A stretch of 64,000 bases of DNA. It comes from Penium margaritaceum (Eukaryota; Streptophyta; Zygnematophyceae; Desmidiales; Peniaceae). The notes beneath the pieces are model-generated. The model did not search any database. It was not told the DNA's origin and saw nothing but the letters and a program-made list of their open reading frames with translations. Shown here piece by piece: positions 1-10,260 of this stretch; position 1 is the first letter of the stretch; each line of letters opens with the position of its first letter. A program made the translations under genes and the position numbers. The DNA is taken from contig SZWC01000042.1 in NCBI GenBank assembly GCA_023375785.1, positions 314,183 through 378,182 on the forward strand, in the 5' to 3' direction.

Positions 1-3000
1 CCCCCTCTGACCATTTGTGACTCATGTTATGTGTTGTGAACGTTGACCACCCATGTTGAAATTCTTTGGTCATGGTTGGTGATATATGCTTAGTTTGGTT
101 TGTCACTGTACGTGGTTACCACGCCATGTCACTACGTATTGAAGATTTGTGTGCTTTCTAGTCGATAGCTAGTGTTCCCAAACCATTTTTACCCCCCTCT
201 GACTATCACTAACTCGTGTTGTGAGTTGTCAACGCTGACCACATGAAGTGAAATTCGTTGGTCATGGTGAGTGACATATGCATACTTTGGTTGGTCAATG
301 TGCATGGTAGCCACGATGTGCCACTACGTATTGAAGGTACTTGTACTTGCTAGTCGATAACTATTATTCACAACCCATTATCTTCCACCCTGACCATTTG
401 TGACTCCTGTTATGCGTTGTCGAAGTTTACCACACCTAGTGACATTATTTGGTGATGGTCAGTCACATATTCCTACTTTGGCTGGTCATCGTGCATGGTA
501 TCCACACCGTGCCACAACTTATTCCAGACCCTTGTGCTTGCTAGTTGATACCTGGTGTTCCCAACCCATTGTCTCCCCCTGTGACAATTTGTGACTCCTA
601 TTGTGAGTTGTCAACGCTGACAACACACAGTGGATTTCTTTTGTCAAAGGAAGTAAATATGCCTACTTTGGTCGGTCATTGTTCATGGTAGCCACACCAT
701 GCTTATACTGATTGAAGGTCGCTGTACTTGCTAGTTGAGAACTGATATTCACAGACCATTGTTTCCCCATCCAACCGTTTGTGACTCGTGTTATGGTTGG
801 TGAATGTTGACCACCCATATTGAAATTCTTTCATCATGGTCGGTGACATATGCCTAGTTTAGTTGTTTGGTGTGCATAGTAGCCACACCATGCCACTACG
901 CATTGAAGTTCTTTGTCCTTTCAAGTCCATACATAGGGTTCCTAAACCATTGTCTCTCCCTCTGACCATTTGTGACTCGTGTTATGAAATGTCAATGTAG
1001 ACCATACATAGTGGACTTCTTCGGTCATAGTCAGTGACGTGTACATCCTTTGTTTGGTCACTGTGCACGCCAGCCACACCGTGCCACTACTTGTTGAAAA
1101 TCTTTCTACTTGCTAGTTAATAACTAGTGTTCCCACCCCATGGTTTCCCCCACTGACAAATTGTCACTCGTGTTATGAGTTTTCAACGTTCACCACACAC
1201 TGTGAAATCCGTTTGTTCATGGTTTGTGATATATGCCTACTTTGGTTTGTCAATGTACATGGTTACCACGCCGTGTCATTACGTATCGAAGGTCTTTGTC
1301 CTTTCTTGTTGACAGCTAGTGTTCCCAAACCATTGTTAGCCCCTTTGACTATCTGTGACTCGTGTTGTGAGTTGTAAATATTGACAACATGAAGTGAAAT
1401 TCTTTGTTCATGGTCAGTGACATATGCATACTTTGGTTGGTCACTGTGCATTGTAGCCACACTGTGCTACTACATATTGAAGGTGTTTGTACTTGCTAGT
1501 CGATAACTAGTATTCAAAAAACCATTACCTTCCACCCTGACCATTTGTGACTTGTAATATGAGTTGTCAAAGTTTACCACACTTTGTGAAATTATTTGGT
1601 CATGGTCAATGACATATGCCTACTTTGGTTGGTCATTGTGCATGGTATCCACACCGTGCCACAACGTATTGAAGCTCCTTGTGCTTGCTATTGGACACTT
1701 GGTGTTCCCAAACCATTGTTTCCCCCTCTGACCATTTGTGACTTGTATTATGAGTTGTCAAGGTTGACCACACACAATGGATTTCTTTGGTCAAAGGCAG
1801 TACATATGCCTACTTTGTTCGGTAATTGTGCATGGTAGCCACATCGTGCTACTACTGACTGAAGGTCGTTGTACTTGATAGTTGGGAACTGATATTCCCA
1901 TAGCATTGTTTCCTCCCCTGACCATTTGTGACTCATGTTATGTTTGGTCAACGTTGACCACCCATACTGAAATTTTCTGGTCATGGTCAGTGACATATGC
2001 CGAGTTTGGTTGTTTGGTGTGCATATTAGCCACACCGTGCCACTGCGTATCGAAGTTCTTTGTCATTTATAGTCCATACATAGGGTTCCCAAACCATTGT
2101 CTCTCCCTCTGACCATTTGTGACTCGTGTTATGAGTTGTCAATGTTGACCACACATAGTGGACTTCTTCGGTCATAGGTAGTGACGTATGCATCCTTTGG
2201 TTGGTCACTTTGCACGCTAGCCACACCGTGCCACTACTTGTTGAAAATCTTTATACTTGCTAGTTCATAACTAGTGTTTCCAACCCATGGTTCCCCCACT
2301 GACCATTTGTGACTCGTGTTATGAGTTTTCGACGTTGATCACACGCTGTGAAATCCGTTTGGTCATGGTCAGTGACATATGCCTGCTTTGGTTTGTCCCT
2401 GTACATGGTTGCCACGCCGTGTCACTATGTATCGAAGGTATTTGTGCTTTCTACTTGATAGCTAGTGTTCCCAACCCGTTGTTAGCCCCTCTGATTATCT
2501 GTTACTCGTGTTGTGAGTTGTCAACATTGACCACATGAAGTGAATTTCTTTGGTCATGGTCAGTGACATATGCGTACTTTGGTTGGTCAATGTGCATTGT
2601 AGCCACACTGTGCCACTACATATTTAAGGTATTTGTACTTGCTAGTCGATAACTAGTATTTAGGAACCATTATCATCCACTTTCACGGTTTGTGGCTCTT
2701 GTTATGAGTTGTCAAATGTTACCACACATGGTGACATTATTTGGTCATGGACAGTGACATATGCAAACCTTGGTTGGTCATCGTTCATGGTATCAACACC
2801 GTGCCACAACGTACTGAAGGTTATTGTGCTTGCTAGTTGATACCTGGTGTTCCCAAACAATTTTCCCCCCCTCTGACTACTTGTGACTTGTATTATGAGT
2901 TGTCAACATTGACCATACACAGCGGGTTTTTTTGGTAAAAGACAATACATATGCCTACTCTGGTCGGTCATTGTGCATGGTAGCCATACCGTGCTACTCA

Positions 3001-5061
3001 TGATTGAAGGTCGTTGTACTTGCTAGTTGAGAACTGGTATTCCCGGACCATTGTTTTCCCCTCTGACCGTTTGTGACTCGTGTTAGGGTTGGTGAACGTT
3101 GACCTCCCATGTTGAAAATATTTGGTCATGGTCAGTGACATATGCCTAGTTTGGTTGTTTGGTGTGCATAGTAGCCACACCGTGCCACTACGTATTGAAG
3201 TTATTTTTCCTTTCTAGTCCATGCATATGGTTCCCAACCCATTGTCTCTCCCTCTGACCATTCGTGAATCGTTTTATGAGTGGTCAATGTTGACAACGCA
3301 TACTGGATTTCTTCGGTTATAGTCAGTGACGTATTCATCCGTTGGTTTGTCACTGTGCACGCTAGCCAAACCATGCAACTACTTGTTGAAGTTCTTCATA
3401 CTTGCTAGTTGATAACTAGAGTTCCCAGCCCATTGTTTCCCCCTCTGACCACTTGTGACTCATGTTTTGGGTTGTGATCGTTGACCACCCATTTTGGATT
3501 TCTTTGGTCATGGTTAGTGACATATGCCTAGTTTGGTTTGTCACTATACATGGTTACCACGCCGTGTCACTACGTATCCAAGGTCTTTGTGCTTTCTAGT
3601 TGATGGCTAGTGTTCCCAAACCATTGTTACCCCCCTCTGACTATGAGTGACCCGTGTTGTGAGTTGTCAACGCTGACCACATGAAGTAAAATTTGTTGGT
3701 CATGGTCAGTGACATATGCATACTTTGGTTGGTCACTGTGCATGGTCGCCACGCTGTGCCACTATATATTGAAGGTACTTGTACTGGCTAGTCGATAACT
3801 AGTATTCACAAACCATTATCTTCCACCCTAACCATTCGTGACTCGTGTTATGAGTTGTCAAAGTTTACCACACCTAGTGACATTATTTGGTCATGGTCAG
3901 TGACATATGCCTACTTCGGTTGGTCATCGTGCATGGTATCCACCCCATTCCATAACGTATTGAAGGTCATTGTGCTTGCTAGTTGATACCTGGTATTCCC
4001 AAACCATTGTCTCCCCCTCTGACCATTTGTGACTCCTATTATGAGTTGTCAATGCTGACCACACACAGCGGATTTCTTTGGTCAAGGGTAGTACATATGC
4101 CTACATTGGTCGGTCATTCTGCATGGTAGTCAAACCGTGCTTATACTGATTGAAGGTCGATGTACTTGCTAGTTGAGAACTGATATTCACAGACCATTGT
4201 TTCCCCCTCTGACCGTTTGTGACTCGTGTTATGGTTGGTGAATGCTGACCACCCATATTGAAATTATTTTGTCATGGTCGGTGACACATGCCTAGTTTGG
4301 TTGTTTGGTGTGCATAGTAGCCACACCGTGCCACCACGCATTGAATTTATTTGTCCTTACTTGTCCATACAAAGGGTTCCCAAGCCATTGTCTCTCCCTA
4401 CGACCATTGGTGACTCGTGTTATGAGTTGTCAATGTTGACCATACATAGTGGACTTCTTCGGTCATAGTCAGTGATGTGTGCATCCTTTGGTTGGTCACT
4501 GTGCACGCTAGCCACACCGTGCCACTAATTGTTGAAAACCTTTCTACTTGCTAGTTGATAGCTAGTGTTCCCAACCCATGTTTTCCCCCACTGACCATCT
4601 GCAACTCGTGTTATGAGTTTTCAACGTTGACCACACACTGTGAAATCCGTTTGGTCATGGTTAGTGACATATGCCTACTTTGGTTTGTCCTTGTACATGG
4701 ATACCACGCCGTTTCACTATGTATCAATGGTCTCTGTGCTTTCTAGTTGATAGCTAGTGTTCCCAACCCGTTGTTAGCCCCTCTGAATTTCTGTGACTCG
4801 TGTTGTGTGTTGTCAATATTGACCACGTGAAGAGGATTTCTTTGGTCATGGTCAGTGACATGCATTCTGTGGTTGGTCACTGTGCATTGTAGCCACACTT
4901 TTCCACTATATATTGACGGTATTTGTCCTTGCTAGTTGATAAATTGTATTTAGAAACCATTATCTTCCACTCTGACCATTTGTGACTCGTGTTATGAGCT
5001 GTCAAAGTTTACCACACATGGTGACATTATTTCGTCATGGTCAGTGACATTTGCATGCGTT
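1..5061 (+). repeat. 191-bp satellite array, left block (six-monomer HOR)
   Basis: Tandem satellite with monomers of 189-192 bp. Every monomer opens with a block like TGACCATTTGTGACTCGTG and carries GGTCATGGTCAGTGACATATG near its middle, GTGCCACTAC about two thirds along and a CTAGTTGATAACTAG-like dyad near its end. Six monomer types (here A-F) follow in fixed order. Type A starts fall at 200, 1346, 2492, 3638 and 4784, so the higher-order unit is exactly 1,146 bp in four successive intervals. The block enters at the end of a type E/F boundary (F starts at 8) and breaks off inside a type B monomer at the copia LTR. Open frames inside it are chance: 191 is not a multiple of 3 and the frames shift between monomers. 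Confidence 0.97.
200..1345 (+). repeat. Reference 1,146-bp higher-order repeat unit (A-B-C-D-E-F)
   Basis: One full HOR unit, given as a key to the array. Monomer starts are A 200, B 391, C 582, D 771, E 963 and F 1154; the next A is at 1346. Diagnostic features: A has GTTGTGAGTTGT and ATGAAGTG; B has AAAGTTTACCACAC and CATGGTATCCACACC; C has the CACACAGTGG and GTCAAAGG...AGTA pair; D has TTATGGTTGGT and TTGTTTGGTGTGCATAG; E has GGACTTCTTCGGTCATAG and CACGC(T/C)AGCCACACC; F has GAGTTTTCAACG and GTACATGGTTACCACGCC. Types are by my own reading of shared variants, not by clustering. Confidence 0.9.
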
Positions 5062-5391
5062 CCTAGGACTATATGTACCAGGCTCATTCCTCATTCTAAT
5101 TACACAATCTGGCCTTAGATGCTCCTCACATAGTTGTCCAACTAAGGAACAGTATAAAGAAGACACTGGTTGGTCTAAGCCCCAGGAGTTAGTCTTTGAC
5201 TAGCACCTCGCGCGAAAGTGACCAAGTGTTAAGTGGACACAGTTGCTAGCAAGTGATTGCCTAGGAACTGCTTAGTGTGGAACCGTGATCCTGAGGGTGA
5301 TATCTTCTCCTAGCTGAAATGCTAGGAGCGGACGGCAGGTGCTATTGTGTCGGCCCTGTTTTCTAGTCCGTTTGCCTCTGGCCGGTTGACA
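5062..5391 (+). repeat. 5' LTR of copia E1, truncated at its 5' end
   Basis: This segment recurs at 10620-10949 at the same length (330 bp) with seven substitutions, five of them transitions, and no indels. It ends GGTTGACA, a CA terminus, directly before the primer binding site. It does not begin with TG: the left edge changes abruptly from satellite (GCATGCGTT) to CCTAGGACT, and the 3' copy continues upstream to a TG start at 10261. About 359 bp of the LTR start is therefore missing here, either by deletion with the adjacent satellite or by an assembly join. Confidence 0.85.
5153..5158 (+). promoter_or_regulatory. TATA-like box in copia 5' LTR
   Basis: TATAAA within GGAACAGTATAAAGAAGAC. 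It lies about 240 bp before the LTR end and is conserved in the 3' LTR at 10711-10716. This is a reasonable position for the U3 promoter, with transcription starting roughly 25-30 bp downstream. Assigned by motif and position only. Confidence 0.5.
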
Positions 5392-5393
5392 AA

Positions 5394-5408
5394 GGGTTAT
5401 GGGCTCAC
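5394..5408 (+). other. Primer binding site, initiator-Met tRNA anticodon-arm type
   Basis: Two bases after the LTR CA terminus lies GGGTTATGGGCTCAC. The first 11 bases are exactly complementary to the conserved anticodon loop and stem of eukaryotic initiator tRNA-Met (GCCCATAACCC). This is the half-tRNA priming arrangement known for Drosophila copia, in contrast to priming from the tRNA 3' CCA end. Its position fixes the LTR 3' boundary at 5391. A weaker 3'-end-type match (GGTAGCAGA near 5705) was considered and set aside. Confidence 0.7.
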
Positions 5409-5547
5409 ACTGACCAGTTGTAAGGCACGCTTCGCTCAACTCTGGTACGCTCTCTCTAGGTGCACACGCCGGCTCCATCAACTCCATCAGCTCCATCGGC
5501 TTCATCAGCTCCAACGGCTTGGTCTGCACTTAGCACACAGGGACTAA

Positions 5548-5622
5548 GGACAAGCTCTGCCCTTGGAGGCACGACCCTCGTGTCCCAACCAGGACAAGCT
5601 CTGCCCTTGGTGGCAAGACCCT
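5548..5622 (+). repeat. 44-bp-offset direct repeat in copia leader
   Basis: The untranslated leader of E1 (5409-5783) contains two copies of a GGACAAGCTCTGCCCTTGG block starting at 5548 and 5592, each followed by a similar GGCA(C/A)GACCCT tail. Just upstream, 5477-5520 is a run of near-repeated CTCCATCAG units. No function is evident; both look like slippage products in the leader. Confidence 0.7.
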
Positions 5623-5783
5623 GGGTGTGTTGGTGTAGATATATTCTCTGTCTGTAGGTGAACATCGGCTGGAGGGGTAAGCAACGGATCTGCATCCTAA
5701 AACCGGTAGCAGACATCAGCTAACATCAGCCTACATCGGCCTCAACGCAGCAGAGACGTAGGAAGCAGACAAGGGCAACAAAA

Positions 5784-6363
5784 ATGGTTGACCCATCGGG
5801 AGGAGTGGGGGCTGCCGCAAGGCAGTCCTCAAGATCAACAGTGGCTACCATAGGGCAGACCACTGGAGCAAATGTGAGTGCTATGTCACTGCCGCAAGGT
5901 CTTGGACCCCTGGGAGGAATCCCCTTTTTCGAGGGGATTGACTTTCCCCTTTGGAGATGGCAGTTTGAGCTGGCGATGAAAGTGCGCGGCTTCATCAAAC
6001 TACTGAAGGGAGAGGAGCAGGTTCCCGCGGAAGGCACATCCGAGCATGAGGCATGGATGGATCGAAATGATATTGCCATGTCATTCATCAGCAACGCGAT
6101 TGCTAAGAAGTATGTTCCCATTATTGCCGGGTACACGCTGGCTTCCAAAGCTTACGACAAGCTCAAGCGGGTGCACCAATCCACCTCCCTTGCGAACAGA
6201 TTATTCATCCTACAACGGCTGATCAGCATGCGGGTGAATGAGGGCGAATCAATCCCCGATTTCCTACAGGAGTTTGAAGGACTCCTTGGCGAGGCTCGCC
6301 AGATGAACTGGGACCTTGACGAGAACATGCAAGCCATGATTCTCCTCATGGCGCTACCGGAGA
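5784..6363 (+). pseudogene. gag: Copia E1 gag (capsid-like), 3' end lost in assembly gap
   Basis: ATG at 5784 opens about 193 codons up to the N at 6364. After a Ser/Ala/Gly-rich N-terminus comes a copia-type Gag core: F-x-G-x-x-F-x-x-W (about residues 48-56), a central helix-rich part with SFISNAIAKKYVP and AYDKLKR, then LQRLISMRVNEGESIPDFLQ and LLMALPE, the usual pattern of UBN2/Retrotran_gag proteins, which form the particle that packages element RNA. The expected zinc knuckle (CX2CX4HX4C) is absent. The frame changes at the N, so the missing bases there probably carried the C-terminal part. The start is the first ATG after a 390-base leader, with no competing upstream frame of similar character. 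Confidence 0.85.
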
Positions 6364-6364
6364 N
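6364..6364. other. Single N: probable unresolved gap between gag and pol
   Basis: On the left, gag runs in one frame to LMALPE. On the right, pol runs in another frame from SPKKEDSGSGG. The sequence between, where a copia polyprotein would carry the end of capsid and the zinc knuckle, is not present. Read as a gap of unknown size written as one N, in line with the other two single Ns in this block, which also mark bad joins. Confidence 0.65.
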
Positions 6365-8017
6365 TCGCCAAAGAAGGAAGACAGCGGAAGCGGTGGGAAC
6401 AAAGGCAACAAAAAGGGTGGCAAAGAAGCTACCAACATGATGGCACAGAGCACGCCTCCAGAAAAAGGAGCGGCGCTGCTCAGGCCAGGAGCTTTTGGGC
6501 TTGACTCCGGCACCGATCATCACTCTAGCAACGACCAGGCTGGATTTGTCTCCATCGGCCCCACCGATCGGCGGTTCAGATGCGCAAACGGTAGCGTCGT
6601 GAACGCAAAGGGCGTGGGTGACAAGCTGGTGAGCATCAGCCTCAATGGTGCGGAGAAGGATCTACGGCTACGTGACGTGGTCTACATGCCCTCCTTTGCG
6701 GCAAACCTTCTGTCCGTGTCAAAAATAACGGACAACGACATGACGGTGGTGTTCACGCAGAAGAAGGCGGTCATCGCCAGGAACGAAGACATCAAGGTCC
6801 TCTACGCCAACAAAGATCTCGTGGCACAGGTTCCACGGGTTGACAGACTCTACGTACTGCAGACAACGGCAGCAAAGAGCTCGGAAAAGGAGGGCCATGC
6901 TGGTGCAGCAGAGGCAGTGGTCTCGACACCCACGCAGGAGAGCACACCAACGAAAACCGAAAAAGCATCCTCTGCCACAAAAGACGAAGACGCTGATCTG
7001 TGGCATAGACGCTTTGGGCATGTGGCAAACAGCACACTCCAAGTCATCCAGCAACAACAGCTGGTCCGTGGCACGGATGGTTGCAAGAAGGATGCGGTTG
7101 GATGTGGCAGCCTGTGTGAACCTTGCCTCCAAGGCAAGACCAAGCGAACGCGCTTTGAGCACAATGGTCACCGCGCAGAATCAGCCCTTGACCTCATTCA
7201 CACCGACATGTGCGGACCCTTTCGCACGGCGTCAAATGGTGGTAGCAAGTATTTTCTGACCTTCATAGATGACCACAGCCGCAAGGTGTGGATCTTCTTC
7301 CTCAAAGCAAAGGGAGAGGTCAGAGAAAAGTTGCAGGAGTTTGTCGCCATGGTGGAGCGGCAGACCGGAAAGAAAGTCAAAGCGATGCGAAGCGACAACG
7401 GTGGAGAGTACGAGGCATGCAAGGGCTGGTTGAGGCAACATGGGATCAGCCACCAGCCCACAACGCCTTACACGCCGCAGAGCAATGGTGTTGCCGAACT
7501 GATGAATCAGACCATCCTCGGCATGGTGCGTAGCATGCTCTTTGATGCAAAGCTTCCACCGCGGTTCTGGGCGAAAGCGGCAAGAACGGCATGCTATCTC
7601 GTCAACCTGACTCCTGCAGCTGCTCTGGGTAGGCGCGGAAAGAATAAGGGAAAGCAACAGATGACACCACAAGAAGTTTGGTCAGGGAAGAAGCCGGACG
7701 CATCACACCTGAAGGTATTCGGCTGCACCGCATGGGCAAAGGTCCAGGCAGGTGAGGGTGCCGGCAAGCTGGATTAAAGAGCACGAAAGTCCGTTATGGT
7801 GGGCTATGAGACGGCCCACAAGACATATCGCTTGTGGGACCTGGCAGGAAGAAGACTCATCACCAGCCGGGATGTAACCTTTGACGAGAGGAAACCAGGC
7901 AAGGAAGAGATGCTTGCTCCCACGGAAGCTCCAAAACAGGGAGAGTGGTTGGTGTTGCTAGAGTCAGGGGATCAAGCTCCTGAAACTGGCAAGTGGTGCC
8001 AGTGCGGCAGGCCGTGA
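6365..8017 (+). pseudogene. pol: Copia E1 pol, protease and integrase part, with in-frame stop
   Basis: Open from 6365 to a TAA at 7775-7777, then open again in the same frame to TGA at 8015-8017. Protease: catalytic DSG at 6503-6511, then the copia-type DVVYMPSFAANLLSVSK segment. Gag-pre-integrase zinc finger: His codons 7004 and 7019, Cys codons 7115 and 7124. Integrase core: Asp 7205, Asp 7394 and Glu 7496; only 33 residues separate the last two, where 35 is usual, and Leu follows the Glu where Arg is usual. The part beyond the stop (VMVGYE...YRLWD...SRDVTFDE) is the integrase C-terminal region. The protein would cut the polyprotein and insert cDNA; the stop argues it is dead, unless TAA is a sequencing error. 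Confidence 0.9.
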
Positions 8018-8330
8018 AGAAGAGTGGTGTGCCAGGGGGAGCGGCTGCGCAGGCTGACGCAGCGGCGAGCTCTGACACAGAGTCGGAGACGTCCGAGGCC
8101 TCTGAGACCAGCTCGGAGGCCAGTGGCTCTTCAAAAGAGGAAAACTCAACTCCAGGGCAGCCAACACCACAGGAGCAACAGCATGGCAAACAACCACAAG
8201 CAATGCAACGTCGCAGCACACGACAAAGAAAACAAACTCTAAAGTACGACGCTGACACTGGAAGCTGGACTGGACTGAGCTGGTCCTGTTTGGCTCAGGG
8301 AGAGCCGCTCACTGTGGCTGAAGCGCTGGC
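7993..8330 (+). pseudogene. pol: Copia E1 acidic linker between integrase and RT (shifted frame)
   Basis: Continues pol one base back (-1) from the integrase frame. It encodes a Ser/Glu/Thr-rich acidic linker (SSDTESETSEASETSSEASG), a basic patch (RRSTRQRKQ) and SWSCLAQGEPLTVAEAL, which normally precedes copia RT. The RT itself then continues after a second frame change near 8330. The GTG at 7993 is only the frame's first possible start; this part would normally be read as part of the polyprotein. E2 has the same frame relation at the same place. Confidence 0.8.
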
Positions 8331-10162
8331 AGGCCCGATGCGGCCAAGTGGAAGGAGGCGGTGGATAGCGAGCTCGCGTGCATCGAAGAAAATGGCACAT
8401 GGGTGCTGGTGGACAGACCCGCTAACGCTCACGTGGTGGGCTCAAAGTGGGTGCTCAGGTTGAAGCGGAAGCAAGATGATAGCATCGACAAGTACAAGGC
8501 AAGAGTCGTGGCGAAAGGGTTCTCACAGCGCGCAGATTCTGAGTACGACGAGACCTTCGCACCGGTCGTCACGTTTGCCTCCATCAGGTCCCTGCTTGCT
8601 GTCGCTGCCGCCAAAGATCTTGAGATCCACCAGATGGATGTGAAGACAGCCTTCCTTTATGGGAAGCTCGACAAGGAGGTGCTAATGGAGGTACCGGAAG
8701 GTGTCAAAGCACCCGGGGGTAAGGTGAGCAAGCTGGTGAAGGCGTTGTACGGGCTGAAAAGGGCCCCACGGATCTGGTACAAGGAGATGGACAGCTTCAT
8801 GGCTGAGATCTCCTTCGCACATTGCAAAAATGACCCTAGCGTGTATGTGCGGGAGGACGAACGTGGCTTGCTACTTGTGGCGTTGTACGTGGATGATCGT
8901 ATCATGTGTTCTTCCTCGCAGGAGGCCCTCACGGACCTCAAGAAAAATCTGGCCAGCAGATTTAAGATGAAGGACAAGGGACCTCTCGAGTACTACCTCG
9001 GGATTGCTGTTCACCGCAACCGCAAAGCAGGCACCATCGAGCTCAACCAGACCAAGTACATCATGGACATCTTGACGCGCTACAACATGGAGGACTGCAA
9101 GCTCGTCAGCACCCCCATGCCCTCCGACTGCAAGCTCTCCTCCTCCATGTCACCAAGCAACGAGGTAGACTGGCGGGAGATGCAAAACATTCCATACCAG
9201 TCCGCCGTCGGAAGCCTCATGTATGCAATGGTGGGAACACGACCTGACATTGCTTTTGCAGTGGGTCAGGTGAGCAGGTTTGTGGCCAACCCTGGGCCAG
9301 AACATTGGCAAGTCGTGAAGCGGATTTTTCGCTACCTCAAAAAGACTCAGCACGTCGGACTTCGGTTTAGAGGTCTAGAAGGATCAGACTTGCTGCGGCT
9401 GACATGCTACACCGACGCGGACTGGGGAGGACGGATTGATGACAGGAAGTCCACCTCAGGGTTTGTTTGTCTTCTCAACGGTGGTGCGGTCTCATGGGCA
9501 AGCAGGAAGCAGGACTGCGTCTCGCTTTCTACTGCTGAGGCGGAGTACATTGCACTCTCCGAAGTTTGCAAGGAAACACAGTGGCTTCGCAGTTTGCTTG
9601 ATGAGATCAAGGCACCACAAGAGGAGGCAACGGTCATCCGCATCGACAACCAAAGTGCCATGGCTATGGCAGAGGACGACATGATCTCCCGGCGTACAAA
9701 GCACATCGATATTCGGTACCACTACTCANGAAGTCCACCTCAGGGTTTGTTTGTCTTCTCAACGGTGGTGCGGTCTCATGGGCAAGCAGGAAGCAGGACT
9801 GCGTCTCGCTTTCTACTGCTGAGGCGGAGTACATTGCACTCTCCGAAGTTTGCAAGGAAACACAGTGGCTTCGCAGTTTGCTTGATGAGATCAAGGCACC
9901 ACAAGAGGAGGCAACGGTCATCCGCATCGACAACCAAAGTGCCATGGCTATGGCAGAGGACGACATGATCTCCCGGCGTACAAAGCACATCGATATTCGG
10001 TACCACTACTCACGTGACCTTATCGCCAAGGGTGTCGTGGAACTGGAGCACGTCGCATCCAAGAAAATGCTTGCGGACTTCTTGACAAAGCCGCTAGACA
10101 GCGACTTGCATGTTGCAGGTGCTCGAGGAGTCGGCATGGTGGATGCAAGAGATGAGAACTAA
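8331..10162 (+). pseudogene. pol: Copia E1 pol, reverse transcriptase and RNase H
   Basis: Starts after a frame change with RPDAAKWKEAVDSEL and reads to TAA at 10160-10162 once the duplicated stretch 9730-10012 is ignored: the frame at 9728 resumes correctly at 10013. RT: first catalytic Asp in QMDVKTAFLYG, then YVDD at 8886-8897 with Arg following where a hydrophobic residue is usual. RNase H: YTDADWGG, the STAEAEY Glu, IDNQSA and the copia hallmark KHIDIRYHY. The tail [10 protein letters not shown] is typical of the copia C-terminus. Catalytic residues look intact, so decay is by frame changes and the upstream stop. It would copy element RNA to cDNA. Confidence 0.9.
9446..10012 (+). repeat. 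283-bp identical duplication across a single N (assembly artefact)
   Basis: 9446-9728 recurs as 9730-10012 with no difference that I can find, separated only by the N at 9729. The duplicated DNA is RNase H coding sequence, and removing one copy restores a continuous frame. Two contig ends overlapping by 283 bp and joined without merging explain this best. Confidence 0.9.
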
Positions 10163-10249
10163 AGACTAAGAAAACTGACATGCACAAACACAACATAGAG
10201 CTACAGGTTCATGCCGAATAAAACTACCACAGCAGGTGGCCTACGGTAC

Positions 10250-10259
10250 AAGGGAGAGA
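10250..10259 (+). other. Polypurine tract of copia E1
   Basis: AAGGGAGAGA, followed by T and then TGTTGTTCTT, the proposed 3' LTR start. This is the normal site of plus-strand priming. It lies 88 bases after the pol stop. An AATAAA at 10217-10222 lies between the two but outside the LTR. Confidence 0.65.
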
Positions 10260-10260
10260 T

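Noticed and set aside
196-300. CENP-B box-like TTCGTTGG in A1 monomers
   Set aside because: The rest of the 17-bp motif (A at the middle position and CGGG) does not match.
1-5061. Many open frames of 60-130 codons in the satellite on both strands
   Set aside because: They are the same few strings re-read in each monomer, shift frame between monomers and have no domain; a product of repeat sequence.
5700-5715. Primer binding site of the tRNA 3'-end type (GGTAGCAGA)
   Set aside because: It is not next to a CA-ending LTR boundary; the site at 5394 is directly after it and longer.
5272-5716. Open frames on the minus strand of the copia LTR and leader
   Set aside because: Short, overlapping frames opposite a regulatory region; no domains.
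9730-10012. Tandem second RNase H domain in E1
   Set aside because: The copy appears identical, starts mid-codon at an N and restores the frame when removed; an assembly artefact.
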